DNA from: Winogradskyella forsetii
GTDB lineage: Bacteria > Bacteroidota > Bacteroidia > Flavobacteriales > Flavobacteriaceae
NCBI RefSeq assembly: GCF_013394595.1
Contig: NZ_CP053348.1
Location: forward strand, 2,630,001 to 2,694,000
Length of the DNA stretch: 64,000 nucleotides
Direction: 5' to 3'
Part shown: positions 15,055-25,300 of the stretch, in pieces
Position numbering within the stretch: the stretch's first letter is position 1
Layout of the letters: each line of letters opens with the position of its first letter
The notes under the pieces: model-generated
Database searches by the model: none
Seen by the model: only the letters and a program-made list of their open reading frames with translations
Told to the model about the DNA's origin: nothing
Translations under genes and position numbers: made by a program

Positions 15055-16401
15055 ATGAAATATATCGTCACACTTTTAGTAATACTTTTTTCATTTAAGT
15101 CATTAGCCCAAACCGATCAAAAAATCTATGATATTATTGATGCTGTTTCTGAAGAAAACTTGAGAAATGATGTCAGAACCCTTGCCGATTTTGGCACACG
15201 TCACACCTTAAGCGATACACTTTCAGAAACTAGAGGCATTGGTGCCGCTCGCCGATGGATAAAATCTCAATTTGATGCTATTTCTAATGATTGTAGCAAC
15301 TGTTTAGAGGTGTTTTACCAAAAAGATTTAGTAAAAAAAGGAACTAACCAGCGCATCATAAAAGATGTGATGATAGTTAATGTGGTAGCGATTCAGCGAG
15401 GAACGAAATATCCCAATCGGTTCATTATTATGAGTGGAGACATAGATTCGAGAGTGTCTGATCCTAATGATTTTACTTCAGATTCTCCTGGTGCTAACGA
15501 TAATGCTACAGGTATGGCTGGTGCTATTGAAGCTGCAAGGGTATTATCTAACTACACGTTCGAAAACAGCATCATCTATTTGGGATTATCTGGAGAAGAG
15601 CAAGGTTTATTTGGAGGTCAAGGCATGGCCAAATACGCACAAGAGAACAACTGGGAAATTATAGGAGTTTTAAATAATGATATGATTGGTAACATTTCCG
15701 GAGTTGATGGTGTGATAGACAACCGTACTTTCCGGATTTTCTCAGAACCCATTACTACTGCAGAAACAGATCCTGAAAAATTAGCAAGCCAAGCTACAAG
15801 ACGACGTTTTTATGGTGGAGAGGTTGATGGTATTTCACGTCAACTAGCGCGTTATGTATATAAAACTACACAAACATATATGCCAGAAATGAACCCAATG
15901 ATGGTATATCGATTAGACCGCTTTGGTCGTGGCGGTCATCATAGGCCATTTAATGATGCTGGTTTTGCTGGTATTCGAATCATGGAAGCGCATGAAAATT
16001 ATACGCAACAGCATCAAGATATTAGAACTGAAAATGGCATAGACTACGGAGATACTTTTGAGCATGTCAACTTTCCATATTGTAGAAAATTAACTGCCGT
16101 TAATGCCATTACAATGGCAAGCCTTGCTTCTGCTCCACCAGCTCCAAATGAGGTTGGCATCGGTGGAATCGTAGAAGCAGCCGCCAAATTAAAATGGAAT
16201 AAAGTTGAAGGTGCAAAAGGCTATAAAATCTATTGGCGAGATACAACTTCGCCAACTTGGGATAACAGCCGCTATATCGAAAATGCTACGGAATTCACTT
16301 TAGAAGGCATAGTTATTGATAATTTCCTTTTTGGAGTCGCTTCCGTAGGCGCTGATGGATATGAGAGTATGGTAGTTTTTCCGAATAAAATTTTACGCTA
16401 A
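15055..16401 (+). CDS. Secreted M28-family peptidase with a C-terminal fibronectin III-like domain
   Basis: Signal peptide MKYIVTLLVILFSFKSLAQ. The M28 catalytic region has SPGANDNATGMAGAIEAARV (metal-bridging Asp) and YLGLSGEEQGLFGG (catalytic and metal Glu), then VLNNDMIGN. The first metal motif, normally HxD, reads MSGDIDSRVSD, with Asp in place of His. Residues 355-445 form a fibronectin III-like fold (LKWNKVEGAKGYKIYWRD ... FLFGVASVGADGYES). Likely an exported aminopeptidase for peptide use. One base separates it from the preceding gene and one from the M23 gene behind, so the three form an operon. Family is secure; activity is less so because of the Asp substitution. Confidence 0.85.
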   Translation: MKYIVTLLVILFSFKSLAQTDQKIYDIIDAVSEENLRNDVRTLADFGTRHTLSDTLSETRGIGAARRWIKSQFDAISNDCSNCLEVFYQKDLVKKGTNQRIIKDVMIVNVVAIQRGTKYPNRFIIMSGDIDSRVSDPNDFTSDSPGANDNATGMAGAIEAARVLSNYTFENSIIYLGLSGEEQGLFGGQGMAKYAQENNWEIIGVLNNDMIGNISGVDGVIDNRTFRIFSEPITTAETDPEKLASQATRRRFYGGEVDGISRQLARYVYKTTQTYMPEMNPMMVYRLDRFGRGGHHRPFNDAGFAGIRIMEAHENYTQQHQDIRTENGIDYGDTFEHVNFPYCRKLTAVNAITMASLASAPPAPNEVGIGGIVEAAAKLKWNKVEGAKGYKIYWRDTTSPTWDNSRYIENATEFTLEGIVIDNFLFGVASVGADGYESMVVFPNKILR

Positions 16402-16402
16402 A

Positions 16403-17203
16403 ATGTTTTTTCGATTGCTCATTTTTTTCACACTCCTAACATCATGTTCATCTAGGGAAGAAAATAAAATCCCAAGTTATATTACTACAAGAGAAGTGAA
16501 TGATTCAATTTATGTTGATGTAAAAAATACTATCATTTCATCCAGCTTCTTAAGAATTGAAAATAAAAACAATCAGGAGATTAAGATTATTGACTTTAAA
16601 AAACCAGATACCATAAATATTTTAAGCTTTCATAAATCTGAAATGGACACAACTCAACTTGCTAATACTTACAAGTTCGGGTTATATTATGGCGCCTCAT
16701 CCATAGCAACATATGATAGTTTGTACAATTATAGTTTACCTTTTTCAAAAGGAAAACGTTACAAGATTTTACAAGGCAACAATGGGAGTTTTTCACACAA
16801 AGGAAGTTTATCTCAATTCGCTATTGACTTTAAGATGGATATTGGTCAAGAAGTTTGTGCTATTAGAGAAGGGGTTATTACCACAACTAAAGCTGACTCT
16901 GACGAAGGTGGTTCGAGTAAAAATTATTTAAAGAAGGCCAACCTCATTATGATCAACCACAATGATGGCACATTTTCTCAATACATACATCTAAAAAAGA
17001 ACGGTGTCATTGTTAAAAAAGGAGATACTGTAAAAAAAGGACAAATTATAGGTTATTCAGGTAATACGGGCTTTTCTACCAAGCCACATTTGCACTTTGC
17101 AGTTTATAAACCTACTCGCAATGGACTAGTATCAATTCCTTTTATATTAGATTCAATTCCATCAAAAAAATATATAAAGGGAAAATATGCCATAAACAAC
17201 TAG
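16403..17203 (+). CDS. M23-family metallopeptidase lipoprotein
   Basis: The N-terminus FFRLLIFFTLLTSCSSREEN is a lipoprotein signal with Cys at about residue 15. The C-terminal half is a lysostaphin-like zinc peptidase domain: HKGSLSQFAIDF (the HxnD metal site), GQEVCAIREGVI, GTFSQYIHLKKNG, KKGDTVKKGQIIGYSGNTG and the HLHF motif. M23 enzymes cut peptidoglycan cross-links or glycine-rich peptides. The spacing between the first His and Asp is longer than in canonical LytM (HxGxD), so the substrate may not be peptidoglycan. Last gene of the three-gene secreted-hydrolase operon starting at 13872. Confidence 0.85.
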   Translation: MFFRLLIFFTLLTSCSSREENKIPSYITTREVNDSIYVDVKNTIISSSFLRIENKNNQEIKIIDFKKPDTINILSFHKSEMDTTQLANTYKFGLYYGASSIATYDSLYNYSLPFSKGKRYKILQGNNGSFSHKGSLSQFAIDFKMDIGQEVCAIREGVITTTKADSDEGGSSKNYLKKANLIMINHNDGTFSQYIHLKKNGVIVKKGDTVKKGQIIGYSGNTGFSTKPHLHFAVYKPTRNGLVSIPFILDSIPSKKYIKGKYAINN

Positions 17204-17355
17204 ATTAAAATTATTCACTACCAATGCACAAAGATTCTATAATAATCAAAATTTGAAATCGCTAATTACAACTATTATCTTCTTATTATTTTTAGCTCAT
17301 TTTATCTTTGTCTAGATTTAATCTTGGTAGCAATGATGTGCTTTAAATATTAAAA

Positions 17356-18999
17356 ATGAACTCATACATGAAAAATATAATCTTCATAACTTTTTTACTG
17401 CTATTTTCAACTATTGAAGCACAATTACTTCAAAATAAAAATGAATTTACCCACCAAGATACCCTAAGAGGAAGTATAACACCGGAACGTGAATGGTGGG
17501 ATTTAACCTACTACCATTTAGATATTGAAGTTAAGCCTGAAGAGAAATTTATTTCAGGAAAAAACACCATTAAATATAAAGTATTAAAGCCGCACCAAGT
17601 CATGCAAATTGATTTGCAATCGCCTATGGAAATTACGAAAGTACTTCAAAACGAAAAAGAACTTCAGATTAAACATGACGGCAATGCCCATTTTATTAAG
17701 CTAACAAAAGATCAAAAAATTGGTGACCTCAATTCTATTGAAGTATATTATAAAGGCAAACCAAGAGAAGCCAAACGTGCCCCTTGGGATGGTGGATTTT
17801 CATGGAAAAAAGATAAAAACGGGAAGCATTTTATTGCTACATCCTGTCAAGGTTTAGGGGCAAGTGTTTGGTGGCCAAATAAGGACCACATGTACGATGA
17901 AGTGGATAGTATGCTGATTAGCGTCACCAATCCAAAAGGCTTAACCAACGTTTCCAATGGACGATTAAGAGCATTAGTGGAGAATGAGAATAATACTGTG
18001 ACGTCACATTGGTTTGTCAATAATCCAATCAATAACTATGGCGTTAATGTAAATATTGGCGATTACGCGAATTTTTCAGAAGTCTATGACGGCGAAAAAG
18101 GCAACTTGGATATGGATTATTGGGTGCTTAAACATAACTTAGAAAAAGCGAAAATCCATTTTAAAGATGCACCAAAAATGATGAAAGCCTTTGAACATTG
18201 GTTTGGCCCTTACCCGTTTTATGAAGATAGTTTTAAGCTAGTTGAAGTGCCTTATTTAGGGATGGAACACCAGAGTTCTGTAACCTATGGAAACAAATAT
18301 ATGAATGGCTATTTAGGCAGTGATTTATCTCGTACGGGTTGGGGTTTAAAATTCGATTTTATTATTATTCATGAAGCTGGTCATGAGTGGTTCGCCAACA
18401 ATATAACCAACAAGGATATTGCAGATATGTGGATTCATGAAGGGTTTACCGCCTATTCCGAAAATCTTTTTTTAGATTACTATTACGGTAAGGAAGCTTC
18501 TGCTGATTATGTCATTGGTACACGAGCGAATATTCAAAATGACAAACCACTTATCGGAGAATATGACGTGAACCATGAAGGCTCTGGTGATATGTATTAT
18601 AAAGGAGCAAACATGCTTCATACGTTGAGACAACTTATTGAAGATGATGAAAAATGGCGACAAATCCTTCGTGGTTTGAATTCAGAATTTTACCATCAAA
18701 CCGTAACAACAAAACAGATTGAAGATTACCTAAGCGAACATACGGGAATTGATTTAACCGAATTTTTTAATCAGTATTTGAGAACTACAAAAATTCCGAC
18801 ACTGGAATATTCAATTAAAAATGGTCAACTTAAGTACCGTTGGACTGAAATTGTCGAAGGTTTTGATATGCCAATTCAAATTGAAATTGGTAAAGCCACA
18901 GAATGGTTATTTCCAAAAGCGGATTGGCAAACAAAAAAACTCGAAGCTGATGACATCAAAATCGATAGAGATTTTTATGTGAGGTCTAAAAGACTGTAA
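17356..18999 (+). CDS. Secreted M1-family metallopeptidase (aminopeptidase N-like)
   Basis: Signal peptide near the start (ATG at 17356 or 17368), then an M1 peptidase of 547 residues. The zinc site is HEAGHEW with His339 and His343, and Glu362 in HEGFTAYSE at the standard 18-residue spacing. The substrate motif GxMEN is present as YLGMEHQSSV, a variant seen in Bacteroidota members. The N-terminal beta domain (DIEVKPEEKFISGKNTIKY) is present, but the long helical C-terminal domain of E. coli PepN is absent. A TATCTTTG -7-like word lies at 17303-17310. It ends 2 bases before the YdeI gene. Confidence 0.9.
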   Translation: MNSYMKNIIFITFLLLFSTIEAQLLQNKNEFTHQDTLRGSITPEREWWDLTYYHLDIEVKPEEKFISGKNTIKYKVLKPHQVMQIDLQSPMEITKVLQNEKELQIKHDGNAHFIKLTKDQKIGDLNSIEVYYKGKPREAKRAPWDGGFSWKKDKNGKHFIATSCQGLGASVWWPNKDHMYDEVDSMLISVTNPKGLTNVSNGRLRALVENENNTVTSHWFVNNPINNYGVNVNIGDYANFSEVYDGEKGNLDMDYWVLKHNLEKAKIHFKDAPKMMKAFEHWFGPYPFYEDSFKLVEVPYLGMEHQSSVTYGNKYMNGYLGSDLSRTGWGLKFDFIIIHEAGHEWFANNITNKDIADMWIHEGFTAYSENLFLDYYYGKEASADYVIGTRANIQNDKPLIGEYDVNHEGSGDMYYKGANMLHTLRQLIEDDEKWRQILRGLNSEFYHQTVTTKQIEDYLSEHTGIDLTEFFNQYLRTTKIPTLEYSIKNGQLKYRWTEIVEGFDMPIQIEIGKATEWLFPKADWQTKKLEADDIKIDRDFYVRSKRL

Positions 19000-19001
19000 T
19001 A

Positions 19002-19574
19002 ATGGAATTACCAGAACTTTATTTTAAAACAGACATAGAATGGCGAGAATGGTTGCATAACAACCATAATACCGCAACAGGAGTTTATCTCATTTTCTAC
19101 AAAGTCGCACACGAAAATGATTCCATGCGTTGGGAAGAAGCTGTAAAAGTCGCTTTGTGTTTTGGTTGGATCGATTCCACCGTAAAAAGTCTAGGCGACG
19201 GAAAACGACGCCAATATTTCTGTCCCAGAAACCCAAAAAGTGTTTGGAGCGCTTTGAATAAAACCTACATCAAAGAATTAAAAAAGCAGAATTTAATACA
19301 CCAAAGTGGTCTTGACGCCATTAAAATAGCCAAAGAAAATGGAAGCTGGTCTGTTTTAGATGATGTAGAAAATGGCATTATTCCAGAAGCCCTTCAAAAG
19401 GCATTTGATAACAATAAGAATGCCTACAACAATTACCTCAACTTTGCGCCGAGTTACAGAAAGAGTTATTTGTATTGGTTAAATCAAGCCAAACGCGAAG
19501 CAACACGACAAAAAAGAATCGCAGAGATTATTAAACTCTGCGATGCTAATATTAAAAGTCGGGATGCTAGATAA
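19002..19574 (+). CDS. YdeI/OmpD-associated family protein
   Basis: A 190-residue cytosolic protein with family signatures WREWLHNNHNTATGVYLIFYK near the N-terminus, MRWEEAVKVALCFGWIDSTVK (about 46-66), RRQYFCPRNPKSVWSALNK and a C-terminal WLNQAKREATRQKRIAEII. The family is widespread, named after B. subtilis YdeI and reported in connection with bacteriocin or peptide tolerance; the biochemical activity is unknown. It follows the M1 peptidase by 2 bases, so it is probably translated from the same message, and converges with the AAA/VWA operon. Confidence 0.85.
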   Translation: MELPELYFKTDIEWREWLHNNHNTATGVYLIFYKVAHENDSMRWEEAVKVALCFGWIDSTVKSLGDGKRRQYFCPRNPKSVWSALNKTYIKELKKQNLIHQSGLDAIKIAKENGSWSVLDDVENGIIPEALQKAFDNNKNAYNNYLNFAPSYRKSYLYWLNQAKREATRQKRIAEIIKLCDANIKSRDAR

Positions 19575-19579
19575 TTATT

Positions 19580-21043
19580 CTACAACCCACTAATATAACT
19601 TCCATAAGGATCCTTAAACTGTAAACCTTCGTCATAACGGTATTTACTTAATTTATTAAATTGTGTTAAGCCCCAAAGAATAAATTCCTTTTCAAAATAG
19701 ACATCTTTAGGGTCTATTTCTGGTTGGTAATCTGTAATAAGAGTATCAAGAGGCTTTACCTCGTCTAATTTGCTTTTATAGGTTTTATCATCAAAACTAT
19801 CTAAAAGCTCAAAGCCATCTCCATTAAAAAACCATGAAATTAAATCGTCGTAAGGTGTTTCTTCGCCTTGTTTTTCTAGCTTTTCTATTTTTGGGAAATA
19901 ATGAGGAAAAAGGGTTTTAATAGCACTGTTCAATAATTCGTTAGCTACAAAATCAGCTCCTTCTTGCTCACCTTCGTAAACAAGTTCTACTTTACCTGTA
20001 ATTGCTGGAATTATACCAATAAAATCTGATAAACGTACGCTGGTTTTTTCATCTCCAGCCAATAAAGCACGTCGTTCTGCTGTACTTAATAGATTTTCAA
20101 ACGCCGTAATACTCATTCTAGCACTTACACCACTCTTTACATCGACATATTCACTTTCTCTCGCTTCAAAACTGATTTGCTCTAATAAATCTTTTGCCAA
20201 ATCTGGTACGTAAACTAAACTGGACTGGCGCTCATCTAGCTTAGCTTCTTGAGATGTAATCGTTCTAGCCGTATCAATATTTTCTGGATAGTGTGTTAAA
20301 ATCTGAGAACCAATTCTATCTTTCAAAGGGGTCACGATGCTTCCTCGATTGGTATAATCTTCAGGGTTTGCTGTAAACAAGAATTGCATATCTAATGGCA
20401 ATCGCAATTTAAAACCTCGAATTTGAATATCACCTTCCTGTAGAATATTAAAAAGTGCCACTTGAATTCGTGCTTGTAAATCCGGTAATTCATTAATTAC
20501 AAAAATACAGCGGTTCGCTCTTGGAATCATTCCATAATGGATCACACGATCATCGGCATAACTCAATTTCAAATTCGCAGCCTTAATTGGATCTACATCT
20601 CCAATAATATCAGCAACGGTAACATCTGGTGTGGCTAATTTTTCAGCAAAACGATCCTCCCTGTGTAACCAAGTGATTGGTGTTTCATCACCTTTTTCTT
20701 TCACTAATTCTTTTGCAAATCTCGAAATGGGCTTCAACGGATCATCGTTAATTTCTGAGCCTTCCACTACTGGAATGTATTCATCCAACAAATTTACCAT
20801 CATACGTGCCAAACGGGTTTTTGCCTGTCCTCGTAATCCCAGTAAATTGATATTGTGTCGTGATAAAATGGCACGTTCCAATTCAGGAATTACCGTATGT
20901 TCATAACCGTGAATCCCTTCAAATGTGGTTACTTTATTCTTAATATTTTCAATCAAATTATCTCTCAATTCATCTTTAATAGATTTGGATTCGTAACCTG
21001 ATTTCTTTAATTCGCCTAGTGTTTTTATGTTTTCGATATTCAT
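19580..21043 (-). CDS. AAA+ ATPase, magnesium-chelatase ChlI/MoxR type
   Basis: A 487-residue AAA+ protein. The nucleotide-binding loop is atypical, LLGLRGQAKTRLARM (about residue 67), as in ChlI-like proteins; the sensor region reads RCIFVINELPDLQARIQVALFNILQEGD, followed by LFTANPEDYTNRGSIVTPLKDR with the arginine finger region. A C-terminal helical domain follows. Magnesium chelatase itself is unlikely because no BchH/BchD or chlorophyll genes are present. It is paired with a VWA protein two bases upstream, the standard MoxR-VWA arrangement thought to act in metal insertion or protein complex remodelling. The substrate is unknown. Confidence 0.88.
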   Translation of the reverse strand: MNIENIKTLGELKKSGYESKSIKDELRDNLIENIKNKVTTFEGIHGYEHTVIPELERAILSRHNINLLGLRGQAKTRLARMMVNLLDEYIPVVEGSEINDDPLKPISRFAKELVKEKGDETPITWLHREDRFAEKLATPDVTVADIIGDVDPIKAANLKLSYADDRVIHYGMIPRANRCIFVINELPDLQARIQVALFNILQEGDIQIRGFKLRLPLDMQFLFTANPEDYTNRGSIVTPLKDRIGSQILTHYPENIDTARTITSQEAKLDERQSSLVYVPDLAKDLLEQISFEARESEYVDVKSGVSARMSITAFENLLSTAERRALLAGDEKTSVRLSDFIGIIPAITGKVELVYEGEQEGADFVANELLNSAIKTLFPHYFPKIEKLEKQGEETPYDDLISWFFNGDGFELLDSFDDKTYKSKLDEVKPLDTLITDYQPEIDPKDVYFEKEFILWGLTQFNKLSKYRYDEGLQFKDPYGSYISGL

Positions 21044-21045
21044 CT

Positions 21046-22182
21046 TTATCCTTTAATTCTTTTCTTTCTATTATTTTCGTAATCTTCAAATATCATTTCA
21101 CCCAAGCCTTTCAAACCTGTATAAAATGCTTTACCTCTATTCGCTTGTGTAAATTCCCTGATAAATTGCATCAAGTATGGATCTTCAGCAATCATAAAAG
21201 TGGTAATGGGAATATGTAATCGTCTAGCCTGCTGTGCCATAGCATAGCACTTATTGGTTATAAACGGATCCAAACCATTACTGTTCTTATAATACTGACC
21301 GTCTGGCATACGCAAACAACTGGGTTTACCATCCGTAATCATAAAAATCTGTTTGTTCGTATTTCGTTTTCTACGCAGCATATCCATTGCTAATTGCAAT
21401 CCTGCGACCGTATTAGTATGGTATGGTCCGACTTTAAGATAGGGCAATTCTTTTATTTTAATGGGCCAGGCATCGTTTCCAAATACTAAAATTTCTAAAG
21501 TGTCCTTTGGATAACGCGTGGTAATCAATTCGGCCAATGCCATGGCTACCTTTTTTGCTGGCGTGATTCGGTCTTCGCCATAAAGAATCATACTATGGCT
21601 AATATCAATCATCAGCACCGTACTCATTTGGCTTTTATGAAGCGTTTCTTCTACCACCAAATCGTCTTCCGTGAGACTGAAATCACCAATACCACTATTA
21701 ATTTGGGCGTTTCTAATGCTTTCAGTCATGGACACTTTATCTAAACTATCACCAAATTGATACGCTCTAAAATCTCCTGTATGTTCATCGCCAAGACCAA
21801 CACCTTTGCTTTTATGATTCCCTGAACCACTACGTTTTATTTTTCCGAATAGGTGTTCTAAAGCTTGCTGACGAATGGCACGTTCTGTTTTTGCGGTAAT
21901 GGTAATTCCACTTCCGCCCTCGCCTGTTCCATTGGGATCAAGTTCTTCTCTGATGTAACCTTTCTTTTTTAGGTCTTCTATAAAATCATCAATAGTGTAA
22001 TCTGGCGTTGTCAACTTATATTCCTTATCCAGTTGACGCAACCAATCTATGGCTTCATCAAAATCTCCAGACGTATGTGTGATTAACTCCTTAAAGATTT
22101 CAAAGAGTTTTTCGAAAGGCGATTGATTTGGAGCTTCATACGTTTTAAATACGAAACCCGATTTTTTTCTTATATCATTCAT
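21046..22182 (-). CDS. VWA-domain protein, partner of the AAA+ ATPase
   Basis: A 378-residue cytosolic protein whose C-terminal half is a von Willebrand A domain: MIDISHSMILYG (MIDAS motif DxSxS, about residue 190), VAMALAELITTRYPKDTLEILVF, and IFMITDGKPSC with the conserved TDG. The N-terminal half is helical and charged and has a Gly-rich linker (NGTGEGGSGITITAKTERA). The start at 22182 (MNDIRKKSGF) is chosen over one 17 codons upstream that adds an unlikely Cys/Tyr-rich stretch. First gene of a two-gene operon with the AAA+ ATPase, 2 bases apart, divergent from the sortilin-like gene. Confidence 0.88.
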   Translation of the reverse strand: MNDIRKKSGFVFKTYEAPNQSPFEKLFEIFKELITHTSGDFDEAIDWLRQLDKEYKLTTPDYTIDDFIEDLKKKGYIREELDPNGTGEGGSGITITAKTERAIRQQALEHLFGKIKRSGSGNHKSKGVGLGDEHTGDFRAYQFGDSLDKVSMTESIRNAQINSGIGDFSLTEDDLVVEETLHKSQMSTVLMIDISHSMILYGEDRITPAKKVAMALAELITTRYPKDTLEILVFGNDAWPIKIKELPYLKVGPYHTNTVAGLQLAMDMLRRKRNTNKQIFMITDGKPSCLRMPDGQYYKNSNGLDPFITNKCYAMAQQARRLHIPITTFMIAEDPYLMQFIREFTQANRGKAFYTGLKGLGEMIFEDYENNRKKRIKG

Positions 22183-22305
22183 AGCAATGTAAAAATAATC
22201 AATTTCCGAATTAAAATACAGGTAGTGGCACAACTTAACACCTCATTAAGAATTCTATCGATTCTTTTGCTTAATTTTAAGGATTAGTCAATCAACATAA
22301 ATAAA

Positions 22306-25300
22306 ATGAAGAATTTGTTATCGCTTGTTATGCTATTCTGTGTAACGTTACTTTCTGCACAAGAATTTTCAATGGATTTAGTAAAAAATATGACTCCAAG
22401 AAACATTGGTCCTGGTGGCATGTCTGGTCGCGTTACTGCGATAGATGTGGTCACAACAGATCCTGATATAATGTATGTTGGAACGGCGTCTGGTGGTTTA
22501 TGGAAATCTAATTCTGGTGGCATTACTTGGGAACCGATTTTCGATAAGGAAGTAACCGCGTCTATTGGAGCCGTTGAAATTCAGCAATCAAACCCAAGCG
22601 TCATTTGGGTGGGAACAGGCGAAGGCAATCCTCGAAATTCCTTGAATGGTGGTTATGGTATTTATAAATCATTGGATGGTGGAAAAAACTGGATGGTCAT
22701 GGGACTTGAAAAAACAAGACATATTCATCGCATCATCGTTGATCCAACAAATCCAGATGTGGTATATGTTGGTGCCATTGGTTCGCCTTGGGGAGAACAT
22801 CCTGAGCGCGGTGTTTTTAAAACTACTGATGGCGGAGACACTTGGAGCAAAATTTTATTCGAAAATAATAAAACAGGTGTTGCTGATTTAGTCATGGATC
22901 CTACCAACCCGAACAAATTAATTGCTACACTTTGGGAACATAAACGTGATCCTTGGTTTTTTAATTCTGGAGGTGAAGGTTCTGGTTTACATATTACCCA
23001 TGATGGCGGCAAAAATTGGAAAAAAATAACTGAAGACGATGGATTTCCAAAAGGTGATTTAGGACGAATTGGCGTCGCTATTGCAGCAAACAAACCAAAT
23101 ATCATTTATGCTTTGGTTGAAGCCAAAAAGAATGCACTTTACAAAAGTGAAGATGGTGGTTTTAAGTGGAAAAAAGTCAATGATAAAGATGATATTGGAA
23201 ATAGACCATTCTACTATTCTGAAATTTATGTCGATCCCCAAAATGAAAACAGAGTTTATTCTGTTTTTACTTATGTAAATGTGTCTCAAGATGGTGGAAA
23301 GAATTTCAAACAATTAATGCCAGCGTATGGTGTAAGTAACGGTATTCATCCTGATCATCATGCGTGGTGGATACATCCTGAGAATGGTGATTTTATGATT
23401 GATGGTAATGATGGCGGAATGAATATTACCAAAGATGGTGGAAAAACGTGGCGCTTTATTGGCAATCTTCCCGTGGCTCAATTCTATCATATCAATGTCG
23501 ACAATGAGTTTCCATATAATGTATATGGTGGCATGCAAGACAATGGCTCTTGGCGAGGACCAGCTTATGTTTGGCGAGCACAAGGCATTAGAAATAGTTA
23601 TTGGCAGGAAATCAGTTTTGGTGATGGTTTTGATGTGATTCCAGATAAAGACGATGCTCGCTATGGTTGGTCCATGAGTCAGCAAGGCTATGTAAGTCGT
23701 TACGATTGGCAAACGGGAAATAATTATTTGGTACGGCCAACACATCCTAATCCAGATGTAAAATTACGATTCAATTGGAATTCTGCCATTAACATCGATC
23801 CATTTGATAATAGCACCATTTACTTCGGAAGTCAGTTTGTACATAAATCAACAGATAAAGGTGAAGCCTGGGAAGTCATCTCACCAGATTTAACGACCAA
23901 CAATCCCGAAAAACAAAAACAATCCGATAGTGGTGGATTGACCTTGGATGCTACTGGTGCGGAAAATCATACGACTATTTTGGTCATTGAACCTTCGCCT
24001 TTGGAAAAAGATATGTTATGGGTTGGTACTGACGATGGTCGCGTACATTATACTAAAGATGGTGGACAAAATTGGACAGACGTTTCCGAAATAAAAGGCT
24101 TACCCAAAAATAGTTGGATTGCACAAATAGAAGCTTCCAACAAAAACAAAGGGGAAGCGCTCTTAATCGCCAATGATTACAGACGATTCAATTATACACC
24201 TTACGCTTACAGAACAAAAAACTATGGAAAAACTTGGGAACGCATCGTTGATGAGAATGATGTAGAGAGTTATACATTGTCTATTGTTGAAGATATTGAA
24301 GAACCTAACCTCATCTTCTTAGGTACTGATGACGGCTTATATATTTCAATTGATGCTGGAAACAAATGGACGAAATGGACCGAAGGCTTTCCAACCACTT
24401 CCGTCAAGGATTTAGTGATACAACCAAGGGAACACGATTTAGTCATAGGTACTTTTGGACGTGCGGCATGGATTTTAGATGATATTAGACCTTTGCGGGA
24501 ACTAGCTAAGAATAAATCAGTGATGTCTTCGAACATCAAATTATTTAATCCACCTACAGCGTATCAAGCGTCTTACCAACAACCAACAGGAAGTCGCTTT
24601 GGAGCTGATGCCATGTATCATGGCGAAAATCGTAATGGAGGAGCTCGGTTTAGTTATTTTTTCACTAAAAAAGATATGCCAAAAGATGAGAAAAACGATA
24701 ATGATGATGATGATGATGATGATCATGATGATGTCATTCAGAGCGATAGCGAAGAAGCTCTAGAGGACAAAGCAGAAGGAAAAGTCTCTTGGGATTCATT
24801 GACTTTAAAATTATATGATGGTGCACGTTTAATCAGAACTTTAAAGACCAAAGCTCCAAAAGAAAACGGCGTACACAAATGGATCTGGAATATGGATGAA
24901 GCTGGAGTTGATAGACCGTCACGAAAAATAAGAAAAGCGAAAATAGAATCTGGAGGTGTCAGAGTAAAACCTGGAATATACAAAGCAATTTTACATTATG
25001 GCGACCAAACTTCTGAAACAACTATAAAAGTTGCATCTGATCCAAGATTAGATATTTCCGAAAAGAACATCGATGAGATTTATGCGGCTTCAAAAGAATT
25101 GGAACAATTACAGCAAACTGCTTTCAATGCCGTAAAACAATTAGTGGAAAGTAAAACGATTGCCGAGACCTATCAAAAAGATTTAACCAAACTCGATAAA
25201 GAAGCTTTTAAAGCACAAATTAAAAACTCAAAAGATATCGTAAAATCAATTGATAGCCTAATCGACAATTATTTGGGTAAAGTCGATAAACGCCAAGGCA

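Noticed and set aside
19580..21043. Magnesium chelatase for chlorophyll synthesis
   Set aside because: The ATPase is ChlI-like, but no other tetrapyrrole-magnesium genes are present and the VWA partner is of the general MoxR type.
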